This document shows, one piece after another, positions 34,550 to 42,146 of a DNA stretch of 64,000 nt. The notes beneath the pieces are model-generated. The model ran no database searches and had not been told where the DNA came from. It saw nothing but the letters and a program-made list of their open reading frames with translations. The translations under genes and the position numbers were made by a program. The stretch is taken from contig JAEYBE010000058.1 in assembly GCA_023404495.1 (NCBI GenBank), positions 20,770 to 84,769 of the forward strand. The letters are read 5' to 3'. Source of the stretch: Actinomycetes bacterium. GTDB taxonomy: Bacteria; Actinomycetota; Thermoleophilia; Solirubrobacterales; JACPNS01. The number at the start of each line of letters is the position of its first letter. Positions within the stretch are counted from its first letter, which is position 1.

Positions 34550-35107
34550 TCATGTCGTGAAATCTGGTTGAGGCGGCGCCTCTGGCGCGATTGCGCACCT
34601 GCTCGTGGAACCCGGAACGGGCAGGCAGCGGCCCCGGAGGGCACGGAGTCGGAGCAGCAGTGCGCCCAGACCTAGTGCGATCGAAACGGTTCCGATCAGC
34701 GGCTGGAGCGGGCCGAAATACGTAAGGGCTCCCGAGATCCCGAGCAGCCCAACCACCAGCTTGTTGCAGATTGGGCAGCCGATGGCCAGCCACGCAAGAA
34801 TGCCGCCGGTCGCGCCTGCACCGCGAGTCTTTGTGCTGCCAAACCAGCTCGAGATGGAGCCGGTGGCGAGTACCGCGCCGGTGAGCGCGCTGCTGGCGAT
34901 CCAAAAGACGTAGGCCGTCGCGGGAACAGGCGTCATGCGGGTGAACCACGGATTCGGCAACACATCGGTAGGCACGCCGATCAACACCGCAATAGACGCC
35001 GACAGCGCAAGCGCCCGGATGAAGAATGGCCAGCCGAGCGCAGCGAAGAGGTCCACGTATTTCGCAGGTGGAGGCGCGAGCTCGGGATCGGGGCCGGTGT
35101 CGCTCAT
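34550..35107 (-). CDS. multi-pass membrane protein with GCPICNK motif, unknown function
   Basis: 185 residues from the ATG at 35107, which overlaps the stop of the upstream peptidase gene (ATGA). Four or five membrane helices are predicted (about 28-50, 65-85, 92-112 and 115-165). The segment AWLAIGCPICNKLVVGLLG carries two cysteines three apart inside a helix, as in redox- or metal-handling membrane proteins. No family name is certain. Translation coupling to the C39-like peptidase suggests a shared function at the membrane. Confidence 0.65.
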   Translation of the reverse strand: MSDTGPDPELAPPPAKYVDLFAALGWPFFIRALALSASIAVLIGVPTDVLPNPWFTRMTPVPATAYVFWIASSALTGAVLATGSISSWFGSTKTRGAGATGGILAWLAIGCPICNKLVVGLLGISGALTYFGPLQPLIGTVSIALGLGALLLRLRALRGRCLPVPGSTSRCAIAPEAPPQPDFTT

Positions 35108-36015
35108 GTCGTAAGTGCACGACGTCCGAGAAGTTGCCAACCCGATTCGAACTCCGATTTCGACCACGTCTCACGCTTGCCGCTGAGTGGGTTGACAACG
35201 GTGAGCATTCCTGCGCTGTCAATCCCGGCGAGTACGACGGTGTGCTCGTTGAGGTTCACGCGAATCTTTCGGCCCGCTGGAGAGCGCCACTGCTCGAAAG
35301 GACCGTCCGCCAATCCGACCCACACCATCACAGCGCGGCCGGCAAGCAAGGTCGCATACACCTTCGAGGCAGGCGCGCCCGTCAGTGTGTTCAAGGTGAC
35401 TGAATGACTACTCGCCAGCCGCCGGATCGGACCGGGATACACACCGAAGCCGCCGGCGATTCCCCCGCCGTCGGCGCGGCCAACGAACCCGACGTCGGGA
35501 TCGCCCCAAGTTTTGTTTGGCCCACTGCCGACGGGATCGAGCGACCCGCTCTTCGCAACTTCCTTTTGAAGCTGCAGTTGTGGAACGCGCACGCCGACTG
35601 TGGCGAGGAGGACTTGAAGAGCTGCTGACTCGCAGTTGTTACGAAGCGCCTGCTTCAGAACGGGCGCGTTGACGCGCACACTTCGAGTGGTCGTGGCAAC
35701 GTTCACCGGGCCGCCGTGTGTTGCCGAAATCAGCGCCGTCTTGACGGCGGCACCGCGATCCAGATCAACGGCGTAAACCGCGCTCCTCGTTCGCACGATC
35801 ATCGTCCTCGGAATTGAGTTGAGGGCGACGCGGCGAAAGCGAGCCTTTTCGCCCGGCAGATTGAGGTCGAAAAGACTCGAGTCGACGCTTGCGACGGTCT
35901 TCCCACGCGCCGAGAACACGATCGCTGCCTGATGAGGCTGGGCCTTGCCGCTGGTGTTGGCGGTGCGCGCGGTGTGCATGATGATCGACGCGCCGAGCAC
36001 GAGCGCGAGCACCAC
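35104..36015 (-). CDS. secreted C39-like (papain-fold) peptidase
   Basis: 303 residues from a GTG at 36015. An N-terminal signal or anchor (LALVLGASIIMHTA) is followed by about 95 residues of unknown beta structure. The C39_2-type domain then has the catalytic Cys in LRNNCESAALQVLLATVG, the His in NLNEHTVVLAGID and the following polar residue in NPLSG. Proteins of this type, such as YvpB, are extracytoplasmic cysteine peptidases of unknown substrates. An operator candidate lies 43 bp upstream, and the membrane protein downstream is translationally coupled. Confidence 0.8.
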   Translation of the reverse strand: MVLALVLGASIIMHTARTANTSGKAQPHQAAIVFSARGKTVASVDSSLFDLNLPGEKARFRRVALNSIPRTMIVRTRSAVYAVDLDRGAAVKTALISATHGGPVNVATTTRSVRVNAPVLKQALRNNCESAALQVLLATVGVRVPQLQLQKEVAKSGSLDPVGSGPNKTWGDPDVGFVGRADGGGIAGGFGVYPGPIRRLASSHSVTLNTLTGAPASKVYATLLAGRAVMVWVGLADGPFEQWRSPAGRKIRVNLNEHTVVLAGIDSAGMLTVVNPLSGKRETWSKSEFESGWQLLGRRALTT

Positions 36016-36058
36016 GGCAAGCCTGCGTCGAAATGTCAGCGAAAGCGCGATGGCGAAA

Positions 36059-36075
36059 TCCTACAACGTGTGGGA
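36059..36075. promoter_or_regulatory. BlaI-type operator candidate e
   Basis: TCCTACA-ACG-TGTGGGA, one mismatch from the 17 bp consensus. It is upstream of the leftward C39-like peptidase operon and 47 bp from candidate f, so the divergent intergenic region carries one site per direction. Confidence 0.6.
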
Positions 36076-36122
36076 GATCGCGCGTTCGTCTACTTCCGTA
36101 AAGGGCGTTCGCTAGGATTTAG

Positions 36123-36139
36123 TCCTACGATATGTAGGA
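36123..36139. promoter_or_regulatory. BlaI-type operator candidate f
   Basis: TCCTACG-ATA-TGTAGGA, one mismatch from the 17 bp consensus, 19 bp upstream of the methyltransferase start and just before its AAGGAGG ribosome site. This transcript probably continues into the BlaI-like repressor gene, which would give autoregulation. Confidence 0.65.
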
Positions 36140-36158
36140 ATAAGGAGGCAAGCTTCGA

Positions 36159-36923
36159 ATGGCAAGCTCGACCAAAAACTGGGATCGATACGTATCTCAC
36201 GCCGAGGAAATCGCGCGATCAGACGGATTTCTCGCACTGAAGGATCAGATATTGGAACTCGTCGGCGACTCCGACCAACTCGTTGTTGCTGACGTCGGGT
36301 CCGGCACTGGCTTGCTCACGCTTGCCGTGGCCCCGGACGCACAACGAGTCTGGGCGATCGATATCTCTGAGCGCATGTGTGACTACCTGAAGGCCAAAGC
36401 TGGGAGCGCCGGGCTCGAAAATGTTGAGACCGTTGTTGCCACCGCAGTGAGCCTGCCGCTGGTTGACGACGGCGTCGACGTCGTCGTTTCCAACTACTGC
36501 TTCCACCATCTTTCCGACGCCGACAAGCATCGCGCCATCGCGGAAGCGTTCCGCGTGCTCCGACCTGGCGGCCGATTCGTGTTCGGCGACATGATGTTCA
36601 AGGTGAGCGTCGCCAATGTTCGTGACCGTCAACTCGTGGCCTCAAAGGTCCGTGCAATCGCTTCCCGTGGCTTGCCGGGATTGCTCCGGATCTTCAAGAA
36701 CGTGGCTCTTTTCGCAAGCGGGAGGTGGGAGAAGCCGGCAAGAAGCGATTGGTGGGAAGCGGCGCTACGCGAGGCGGGGTTTACTGACATCGAGGTGCAG
36801 CCGCTGGCTCACGAAGGTGGTGTCGCGGCGTGCACCCGACCGCTCGAGGCCGACCGCGTGTACCGGCACATCAGCGAGTGCAACGTAGAGGAGTTCCCCC
36901 CGGCCGCCGTTGCGCACGGATAG
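36159..36923 (+). CDS. class I SAM-dependent methyltransferase
   Basis: 254 residues with a UbiE/Methyltransf_11-like Rossmann fold: the SAM loop VVADVGSGTGLLTLAVA (about 46-62), acidic strand end WAIDISERM, and motif VDVVVSNYCFHHLSD followed by RVLRPGGRFVFGDM. The substrate is unknown; small-molecule or lipid targets are usual for this group. AAGGAGG precedes the ATG. It is the first gene of a likely operon methyltransferase - repressor - M56 protease, with the repressor starting 12 bp after its stop. Confidence 0.85.
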   Translation: MASSTKNWDRYVSHAEEIARSDGFLALKDQILELVGDSDQLVVADVGSGTGLLTLAVAPDAQRVWAIDISERMCDYLKAKAGSAGLENVETVVATAVSLPLVDDGVDVVVSNYCFHHLSDADKHRAIAEAFRVLRPGGRFVFGDMMFKVSVANVRDRQLVASKVRAIASRGLPGLLRIFKNVALFASGRWEKPARSDWWEAALREAGFTDIEVQPLAHEGGVAACTRPLEADRVYRHISECNVEEFPPAAVAHG

Positions 36924-36935
36924 CATCGATTGCTC

Positions 36936-37331
36936 ATGGAAAGCGGAACTCAGATTCAAGGTGAGCTTCAGTCGCAGATCATGGCGGTTCTCTGGCGGAT
37001 CGACCGTGGCAGTGTCGAGCAGGTGCGGAAGGCCCTGCCGCCTCGCTACCAGAGCGCCTACACGACCGTCCAAACGGTGCTCAATCGACTCGCGACGCGC
37101 GGACTGCTCACGCGTGAAAAGTCGGGCAACGCGATCGTCTATGCCCCCGCGTTCTCGGAGGCCGAGTATCTGGCCAAGACCGTCGAGCGGACGCTGGCGT
37201 CGGCATCTGCGGAGGCCAGGGACGCCGTGCTCGCACAGCTGATCGGAGACTTGAGTGAAGAATCGATGGCCGCGCTCACGAAACGGGCCGCGCTGATCGA
37301 CAAGCAGCGGCGCGAGAGTGGAACCAAGTGA
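36936..37331 (+). CDS. BlaI/MecI/CopY-family repressor
   Basis: 131 residues from the ATG at 36936. The winged helix reads QIMAVLWRIDRGSVEQVRKALPP, then the recognition helix AYTTVQTVLNRLATRGLLTREKSG and the wing AIVYAPAFS. The C-terminal helices (about 80-125) form the dimer part. In this family a co-encoded M56 protease cuts or inactivates the repressor after sensing a cell-wall signal, or copper releases it in CopY. No CxC copper motif is present, which favours the BlaI/MecI branch. Its stop overlaps the protease start (GTGA). It is the probable binder of the nine TACA/TGTA-type palindromes across 29-45 kb. Confidence 0.92.
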   Translation: MESGTQIQGELQSQIMAVLWRIDRGSVEQVRKALPPRYQSAYTTVQTVLNRLATRGLLTREKSGNAIVYAPAFSEAEYLAKTVERTLASASAEARDAVLAQLIGDLSEESMAALTKRAALIDKQRRESGTK

Positions 37332-38281
37332 CGGCGGCCCTGGTACTTGGGATCGCGATCGTGATTCCACATGTGTTGAGATTGGATCGAGCGGTGCCGA
37401 GCGTCGCGGCCTCGATCTGGCTTTCGGCGTTGCTGCTTCGCGCGCTTCTCGCGACTCTTGCCGCGGTCTCCCTGCTTGCGCTCCTCCCGGGGAGTTCGCC
37501 GTTCAACGCACTGTCTGGTTGGTGCTGGAACACGACGTTGCCGTTCCTGGCCACTCATCTTGGAATCAGTGGCGCCCGGCTTGGACAGGCGGTGACCCTC
37601 ATGCCACTGGTTCTACTCGTGGCATGGGGAGGACTTCGGGTCGCGCAGATCACGCGCTCACATCGTTCGACGAAAAAAATGCTGCGCGAGGCCACGCTCG
37701 GCACAGGTCCGGCGGGCAGCCTGATTGTTGGCGGATCCAGCGTCATCGTCGCTGCCGCGGGGCTGCTGCGCCCGGACGTGATTCTCTCGGCTCGTGCGCT
37801 CACGGAACTCGACGACGAAGAACTCGCCGCCGGCATCGCTCACGAGCAGGGTCACATCGTCCGTCGACATCGATGGTGGCTGGCTCTGGCGGACGTCTGC
37901 CGCTCGGTCGGACGTCTGATCCCGGGGACTCGGGTTGCGATGGAACAGTTTCGATTTCACCTCGAGCGCGATGCCGATCAGTGGGCGGTTGACCGCTCGC
38001 ATAGCCGCCTGGCCTTGGCCAGCGCGATCTGCAAGGTCGGTTCCGGCACGTTTGACAACTTGAGTTTCGCCCTGGACGGCAGCAATGCGGTTGGCCGTGT
38101 TGACGAACTCATCGCCCCGGGAGAGTCCCGCATCAACGCTCGGGCCCAGAAGCTCGCGACGGTGACCTCAATGCTCCTCGTCGTCGTGGCGATTTCGTTT
38201 GCCTCGGCGGTGCCGACTGCGACGGCGGCGGGCGTCAAACACCTCGAATCGCATTCGTCGTCAACTCCCTGCCCTCTCTGA
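37328..38281 (+). CDS. M56-family (BlaR1-like) membrane metalloprotease
   Basis: 317 residues from a GTG overlapping the repressor stop. Membrane helices flank a cytoplasmic gluzincin domain with the zinc motif HEQGH (H172, E173, H176). A downstream acidic ligand appears in FHLERDADQWAVDR. A further helix lies near the C-terminus (about 277-297). Unlike staphylococcal BlaR1 it has no penicillin-sensor domain, as is usual in actinobacterial M56 proteins, so the inducing signal is unknown. The role would be to inactivate the repressor encoded just before it. Confidence 0.9.
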   Translation: MTAALVLGIAIVIPHVLRLDRAVPSVAASIWLSALLLRALLATLAAVSLLALLPGSSPFNALSGWCWNTTLPFLATHLGISGARLGQAVTLMPLVLLVAWGGLRVAQITRSHRSTKKMLREATLGTGPAGSLIVGGSSVIVAAAGLLRPDVILSARALTELDDEELAAGIAHEQGHIVRRHRWWLALADVCRSVGRLIPGTRVAMEQFRFHLERDADQWAVDRSHSRLALASAICKVGSGTFDNLSFALDGSNAVGRVDELIAPGESRINARAQKLATVTSMLLVVVAISFASAVPTATAAGVKHLESHSSSTPCPL

Positions 38282-38310
38282 GAATTCAGGACCGCGGTCT
38301 GGAGCCTCTC

Positions 38311-38327
38311 GCCTACAGGTTGTAAAA
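38311..38327. promoter_or_regulatory. BlaI-type operator candidate g
   Basis: GCCTACA-GGT-TGTAAAA keeps the inner CTACA-N3-TGTA but not the outer GGA. It lies 60 bp upstream of the second c-di-AMP riboswitch. Possible promoter elements TTGAAA (38346) and TGCTAT (38371) lie between. Confidence 0.45.
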
Positions 38328-38386
38328 CCGCCTATTTGCAGGAACTTGAAAGCGCGCAGACGACATTTCCTGCTATCTTCGACCGA

Positions 38387-38535
38387 TCGCTGAACGTCTC
38401 GAGCGCCAAATCGAGACGACGGGGGACCCATCGAACGCGGTTCCAATCGGGGCGAATCGCCGTTGTTAGAACGGCGTAGCGCGAACAAGATCTGAGTCTT
38501 GAGTGCGCGAGCCCGACAGCTAACCCCGCAAGCGA
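38387..38535 (+). ncRNA. c-di-AMP riboswitch (ydaO/yuaA type), second copy
   Basis: The aptamer parts appear in order: TCGCTGAACG, the hairpin GTCTCGA..TCGAGAC, GACGGGGGACCCATCG, GGGGCGAATC, two variable stems, and the 3' core GCCCGACAGCTAACCCCGC ending AAGCGA. The first bases TCGCT pair with AGCGA at 38531-38535 to close the element. It fills most of the 363 bp between the M56 gene and the M23 gene and would control the M23 hydrolase in cis. Together with the copy at 31501, both island wall hydrolases are under the same second messenger. Confidence 0.88.
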
Positions 38536-38644
38536 AGCCGGCAAACAGGCAATTCGACCGCACGGCATACCGGCGGGCCGAAGCCAAAAGTGCTCGCTGC
38601 ATATTGGCTTGCAGCAGGGAGCTTGCGAGAGAGATTCACGCTCG

Positions 38645-39880
38645 ATGAGCAACTTTCACCATAACCTTCGCGGTCCAATGCGAACTCCTACAAATCGTCG
38701 GATGGAGCTTTGCCGCCCGGTACGGGGCAGGACCAGCTCCATTGTTTGCGGCGCTCTACTGCTGTCGGCCATGGCGGTGCTCTATCTGGCACTGCCGATG
38801 GGTTCGAGCGCGAAATCAGCCGCGGACCTGCAGCGAGATATCGCCAATAAGCGCGCGAGGGAAGGGTCGCTGACCACCGACATTCAGAAGCTTTCCTCGA
38901 GGGTCGGTGGATTGCGTGGCCGCATCAACAAACTGCAGTCTCAACAAAGTTCGATCGAGGCCGATCTGGGCGCAAAGGTGGCGAGGCAGCGGACGATTGC
39001 GGCCGATCTCAATAAATCGCGTTCGCGGCTCGCGTCGCTGAAGCGTCGACTGGCGCGCTCCAAAGCGGTCCTTGCCGCTCGCATTGTCGCCGTCTACAAA
39101 GCCGGCGAACCAGACATCTTGACGGTGGTCCTAGAGGCCGACGGCTTTGCCCAGATGGTCGATCGAGCGACCTACCTCCGCCAGATCGCCGAACAAGATC
39201 ACCGAATCATCACGCGGGTTGCGACGCTGAAGAGCTCCACCAAGCGGGAGACCGTAAAGCTTGCCGGACTCGAGACAGAAGCGGCTCGCATCGTGGCGGC
39301 CGTCCGTTCTCGCAGAGACCGAATTGCGAGCGCAAGAGACTTGCTCGATTCGCAGAAATCCCGGCTCGCATCCGCGGTCGGCTCGCAAAAGTCCGTGCTC
39401 GCTCGTGTATCCAGAAGTCGGCGCGACGACGAGTCGGCTCTGGCTGCGATGAATCGCAGCAGCAGCGCCGTTCAGGGCGTCCTCGGCAATTCTCCCGGCC
39501 CGGTCAAGCGCGGCACAGGGCGATTCATCTACCCGATCAACGGCCAGTTCATATCGCCGTTTGGCATGCGTTGGGGCAGGCTGCACGCCGGAATCGATCT
39601 CGCGGCACCGACGGGGACGCCGATTCGTGCAGCTGACGGCGGCACAGTTCGCTACGCCGGATGGATGGATGGCTACGGCAACTACACGTGTGTCCAGCAC
39701 TCCTCCTCGCTCAGCACTTGTTACGCCCACCAGTCGTCAATTGGCGTGAGCGTCGGGCAGTCCGTCAATCAAGGCAAAGTCATCGGCGCGGTCGGCAGCA
39801 CAGGGCACTCCTTCGGCCCGCACCTTCATTTCGAGGTTCGCGTGAGCGGAACGCCGGTCGATCCGATGGGGTACCTCTGA
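38645..39880 (+). CDS. M23 (LytM-type) peptidoglycan endopeptidase with coiled coil
   Basis: 411 residues from the ATG at 38645; a TTG at 38609 is an alternative. A membrane anchor or signal (about 32-52) precedes a long coiled coil (about 58-290, with QRDIANKRAREGSL and repeated SRL/RI heptads). This is like EnvC/PcsB-type hydrolases that are regulated through the coil. The C-terminal M23 domain has zinc ligands in LHAGIDLAAP and HLHFEV, with the catalytic His in CYAHQSS. The enzyme should cut peptidoglycan cross-bridges. Its leader carries the second c-di-AMP riboswitch. Confidence 0.9.
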   Translation: MSNFHHNLRGPMRTPTNRRMELCRPVRGRTSSIVCGALLLSAMAVLYLALPMGSSAKSAADLQRDIANKRAREGSLTTDIQKLSSRVGGLRGRINKLQSQQSSIEADLGAKVARQRTIAADLNKSRSRLASLKRRLARSKAVLAARIVAVYKAGEPDILTVVLEADGFAQMVDRATYLRQIAEQDHRIITRVATLKSSTKRETVKLAGLETEAARIVAAVRSRRDRIASARDLLDSQKSRLASAVGSQKSVLARVSRSRRDDESALAAMNRSSSAVQGVLGNSPGPVKRGTGRFIYPINGQFISPFGMRWGRLHAGIDLAAPTGTPIRAADGGTVRYAGWMDGYGNYTCVQHSSSLSTCYAHQSSIGVSVGQSVNQGKVIGAVGSTGHSFGPHLHFEVRVSGTPVDPMGYL

Positions 39881-39910
39881 GCCGCTTTCAAATTAAGCTC
39901 TAACGGCTCC

Positions 39911-40606
39911 ATGAAACCCGACCCGAGCGGCCTTCCGGCTTCGTCAGCGGACATGCCAGAACACACTTTTGTCTTTGCTGATCTCGCCGGGTTCACCGCG
40001 CTGACCGAGGCTATGGGAGACGCGGATGCAGCCGATCTCGCAAGCGACTTTTACGCCGCCGTTCAGGAACTCGCCAAAGGCACGGACTGCGAAGCGGTGA
40101 AGCTCATTGGCGACGCGGCGATGCTCAGATCCCGTGATGCAGCCTGCGCGATTGAGCTCGCAACCAAGATTGTCTTCGACATTGGTGGGCGCCACTCATT
40201 CCCGGTGATTCGCGCCGGGCTTCATAGCGGCCCTGCGGTCTCGCGCGAGGGCGACTGGTTCGGCGCCACGGTGAACATCGCTGCGCGGGTGTCCGGGGAA
40301 GCCGCGGGTGCCGAAGTCTTGCTCTCCGACGCAACCCGTCAGGCGGCGGGTTCGATTGAGGGCCTCGAGTTGCTCCCGCGGGGTCGTCGCATTCTCAAGA
40401 ACGTCGCAGAACCAGTGTTGCTTTTCGCCGCGGCGCGCACCGGAGCAGGTGCGCCCACTCATTTGCCGGTCGACCCAGTTTGCCGTATGGCAGTTGATCC
40501 CGAGCATTCGGCCGGCCGACTCACCTGGAATGGCGCTGTGTTCCACTTCTGCTCGCTCCAATGCGCGCAAAAGTTCGCGTCTCGGCCAGAAACGTACGTG
40601 GGTTAG
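39911..40606 (+). CDS. class III nucleotidyl cyclase fused to a YHS metal-binding domain
   Basis: 231 residues. The cyclase homology domain (about 16-175) has both metal-binding Asp residues, D24 in FVFADLAGFTAL and D68 in KLIGDAAM, and the transition-state pair N122 and R126 in GATVNIAARV, so activity is likely. A C-terminal YHS domain (about 185-231) reads VDPVCRMAVDP, then FHFCSLQCAQKF, with three Cys for metal binding. YHS domains occur in copper and heavy-metal ATPases. This fusion suggests that cAMP synthesis is tuned by metal. It sits between the wall hydrolase and the Lgt-like gene. Confidence 0.88.
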   Translation: MKPDPSGLPASSADMPEHTFVFADLAGFTALTEAMGDADAADLASDFYAAVQELAKGTDCEAVKLIGDAAMLRSRDAACAIELATKIVFDIGGRHSFPVIRAGLHSGPAVSREGDWFGATVNIAARVSGEAAGAEVLLSDATRQAAGSIEGLELLPRGRRILKNVAEPVLLFAAARTGAGAPTHLPVDPVCRMAVDPEHSAGRLTWNGAVFHFCSLQCAQKFASRPETYVG

Positions 40607-40646
40607 AACCGCCGGCTTCGAGTTGCCACTCGGTTGTGGCAGCAAC

Positions 40647-40663
40647 TACTACGACCTGTCGGA
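40647..40663. promoter_or_regulatory. BlaI-type operator candidate i
   Basis: TACTACG-ACC-TGTCGGA keeps the 7-3-7 layout with three mismatches. It ends 13 bp before the GTG start of the Lgt-like gene, a position like those in front of tlpA and the metal ATPase. Confidence 0.4.
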
Positions 40664-40676
40664 ATACAATTGGCCC

Positions 40677-41435
40677 GTGTATCCCGAACTGCATTTCGGA
40701 CCACTGACGCTCCAGACTTTCGGACTGATGTTCGCGCTGGCGTTCTTGGTCTCGGGTTGGGTTGTTGCCAAGCGGCTCGGAGAGTACGGCTGGCCAGGCG
40801 AGTGGGCGTACGAGCTTGTGCTCGCCGGCGCGGTCGGTGGATTGTTCGGCGCGAAACTTTGGTTCTCCGTCCAGCAGGGCGAATGGTCACTCGGGCAGAT
40901 CTTCAGCGGTACGGGCTTGGTCTGGTACGGCGGCGCGCTCGGAGGCGCTGCGACGGTGGCCCTGTATTCAAAGTGGCGCGGGATCCTGAATATGAGAATG
41001 CTTGATGCGGCGGCACCGGCGCTCGCGATTGGCTATGCGGTCGGGCGCATCGGCTGTCAGATTTCGGGCGATGGCGACTACGGGAAGCCGTCGCATGCTT
41101 GGTGGGCGATGGGCTACCCGCACGGCACAGTGCCGACCCCGCCCGGGGTAACTGTCTATCCCACGCCAATAATCGAGACGGTCGTGATGGCGTTGTTCGC
41201 CCTGTTTCTCTGGCGCCAGCGTGATCGGTGGCGCCCGGGAGTCTTGTTCGCCATCTACTTGATCGGAGCCGGTATCGAGCGCTTCGCGATCGAGTTCATT
41301 CGTCGGAACGATGACGCTTTCGCCGGTCTCACCGTTGCCCAGTTGACGAGCGTCGCGCTCGCCGCAGCCGGGGCCGGTCTACTGACATGGCTGGTTTCGC
41401 AACGCGCCCGTCCGGTGCCCGTTCCCGGTGGCTGA
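40677..41435 (+). CDS. Lgt-family (prolipoprotein diacylglyceryl transferase-like) membrane protein
   Basis: 252 residues from the GTG at 40677; the open frame upstream reads through the cyclase gene in another frame. About seven helices are predicted, with the opening YPELHFGPLTLQTFGLMFALAF typical of Lgt. The core motif is GRIGCQISGDGDYG, where canonical Lgt has GRIGNFxNGE, so the Asn is replaced by Cys. The usual catalytic His region reads VWYGGALGG with Tyr. The late Arg/Glu helix is kept (ERFAIEFIRRND). It is therefore an Lgt paralogue that may modify another substrate or be inactive. It overlaps the next methyltransferase gene by 8 bp. Confidence 0.82.
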   Translation: MYPELHFGPLTLQTFGLMFALAFLVSGWVVAKRLGEYGWPGEWAYELVLAGAVGGLFGAKLWFSVQQGEWSLGQIFSGTGLVWYGGALGGAATVALYSKWRGILNMRMLDAAAPALAIGYAVGRIGCQISGDGDYGKPSHAWWAMGYPHGTVPTPPGVTVYPTPIIETVVMALFALFLWRQRDRWRPGVLFAIYLIGAGIERFAIEFIRRNDDAFAGLTVAQLTSVALAAAGAGLLTWLVSQRARPVPVPGG

Positions 41436-42135
41436 CTCGGTCGACACGCGGTACGTTCCCGCGGCAGGTCGAGACTGGTTGACCTCAGCCTACGACCCGG
41501 TGATGGCAGCGACGATGCGTGAGACCGTGTGGCGCGACGCGGTTGTCGCGCGCATCGCAAATGGACCGTCGCCGCAGCGGATCGCGGACGTCGGCTGCGG
41601 CACCGGCACTCTGTTGGCAGCGCTTGCTCGCAGCTCGGAGGGATTTCAGCTGACCGGCGTCGACGGCGATCCAGAAGCTCTTGAGATCGCGAGGCGCAAG
41701 CTGGAGAGGGAGGGAGCGGTAGTCAACCTGATGACAGGCCTGGCCGATGCGCTACCCCTGGATGACGATTCTTGCGACGTGGTGACGATGTCGCTCTTGC
41801 TTCACCATCTTGATCCACAGACAAAACGCTCGGCTTTCCGCGAGACGGCCCGCGTGCTGCGGCCCGGCGGCAAGCTCATCGTGGTTGACTGGGGCCGCCC
41901 GCAAGGCGCCTTGTTCAAGGCGCTGTTTCTACTTGTGCGGACGCTCGACGGATTTCACACCACGCGAGAAAATGCATTGGGATTGATTCCGCAAATCGCG
42001 TCCGAGAATGGATTCGAAGATCCGGTCGTGTTTGGTCGATGGCGGACGGCATGGGGCGCCCTGGAGGCCTTTGAGGCCCAGCCGTCCGACGAACTCCGGG
42101 AAGCGGCGCCGGCGTTCAATTCACGTGGTCGTTGA
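41428..42135 (+). CDS. class I SAM-dependent methyltransferase (UbiE-like)
   Basis: 235 residues from a GTG at 41428, inside the end of the Lgt-like gene. SAM-binding motif I is IADVGCGTGTLLAALA, the acidic strand end is LTGVDGDPEAL, and post-motifs are DVVTMSLLLHHLDP and RVLRPGGKLIVVDWG. The overlap implies translational coupling with the Lgt-like protein, so the substrate may be a membrane lipid or quinone; that is inference. It is convergent with the metal ATPase gene, 11 bp away. Confidence 0.86.
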   Translation: MADSVDTRYVPAAGRDWLTSAYDPVMAATMRETVWRDAVVARIANGPSPQRIADVGCGTGTLLAALARSSEGFQLTGVDGDPEALEIARRKLEREGAVVNLMTGLADALPLDDDSCDVVTMSLLLHHLDPQTKRSAFRETARVLRPGGKLIVVDWGRPQGALFKALFLLVRTLDGFHTTRENALGLIPQIASENGFEDPVVFGRWRTAWGALEAFEAQPSDELREAAPAFNSRGR

Positions 42136-42146
42136 GAGTTCGCCAG

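Noticed and set aside
36936..37331. CopY copper repressor instead of BlaI/MecI
   Set aside because: No CxC..CxC copper motif at the C-terminus, and an M56 protease is coupled to it; BlaI/MecI fits better.
38686..38702. TCCTACA-AAT-CGTCGGA, another 7-3-7 palindrome-like site
   Set aside because: It has the right layout but two mismatches and lies inside the M23 coding region, downstream of the riboswitch, if the start at 38645 is right. Not counted in the regulon.
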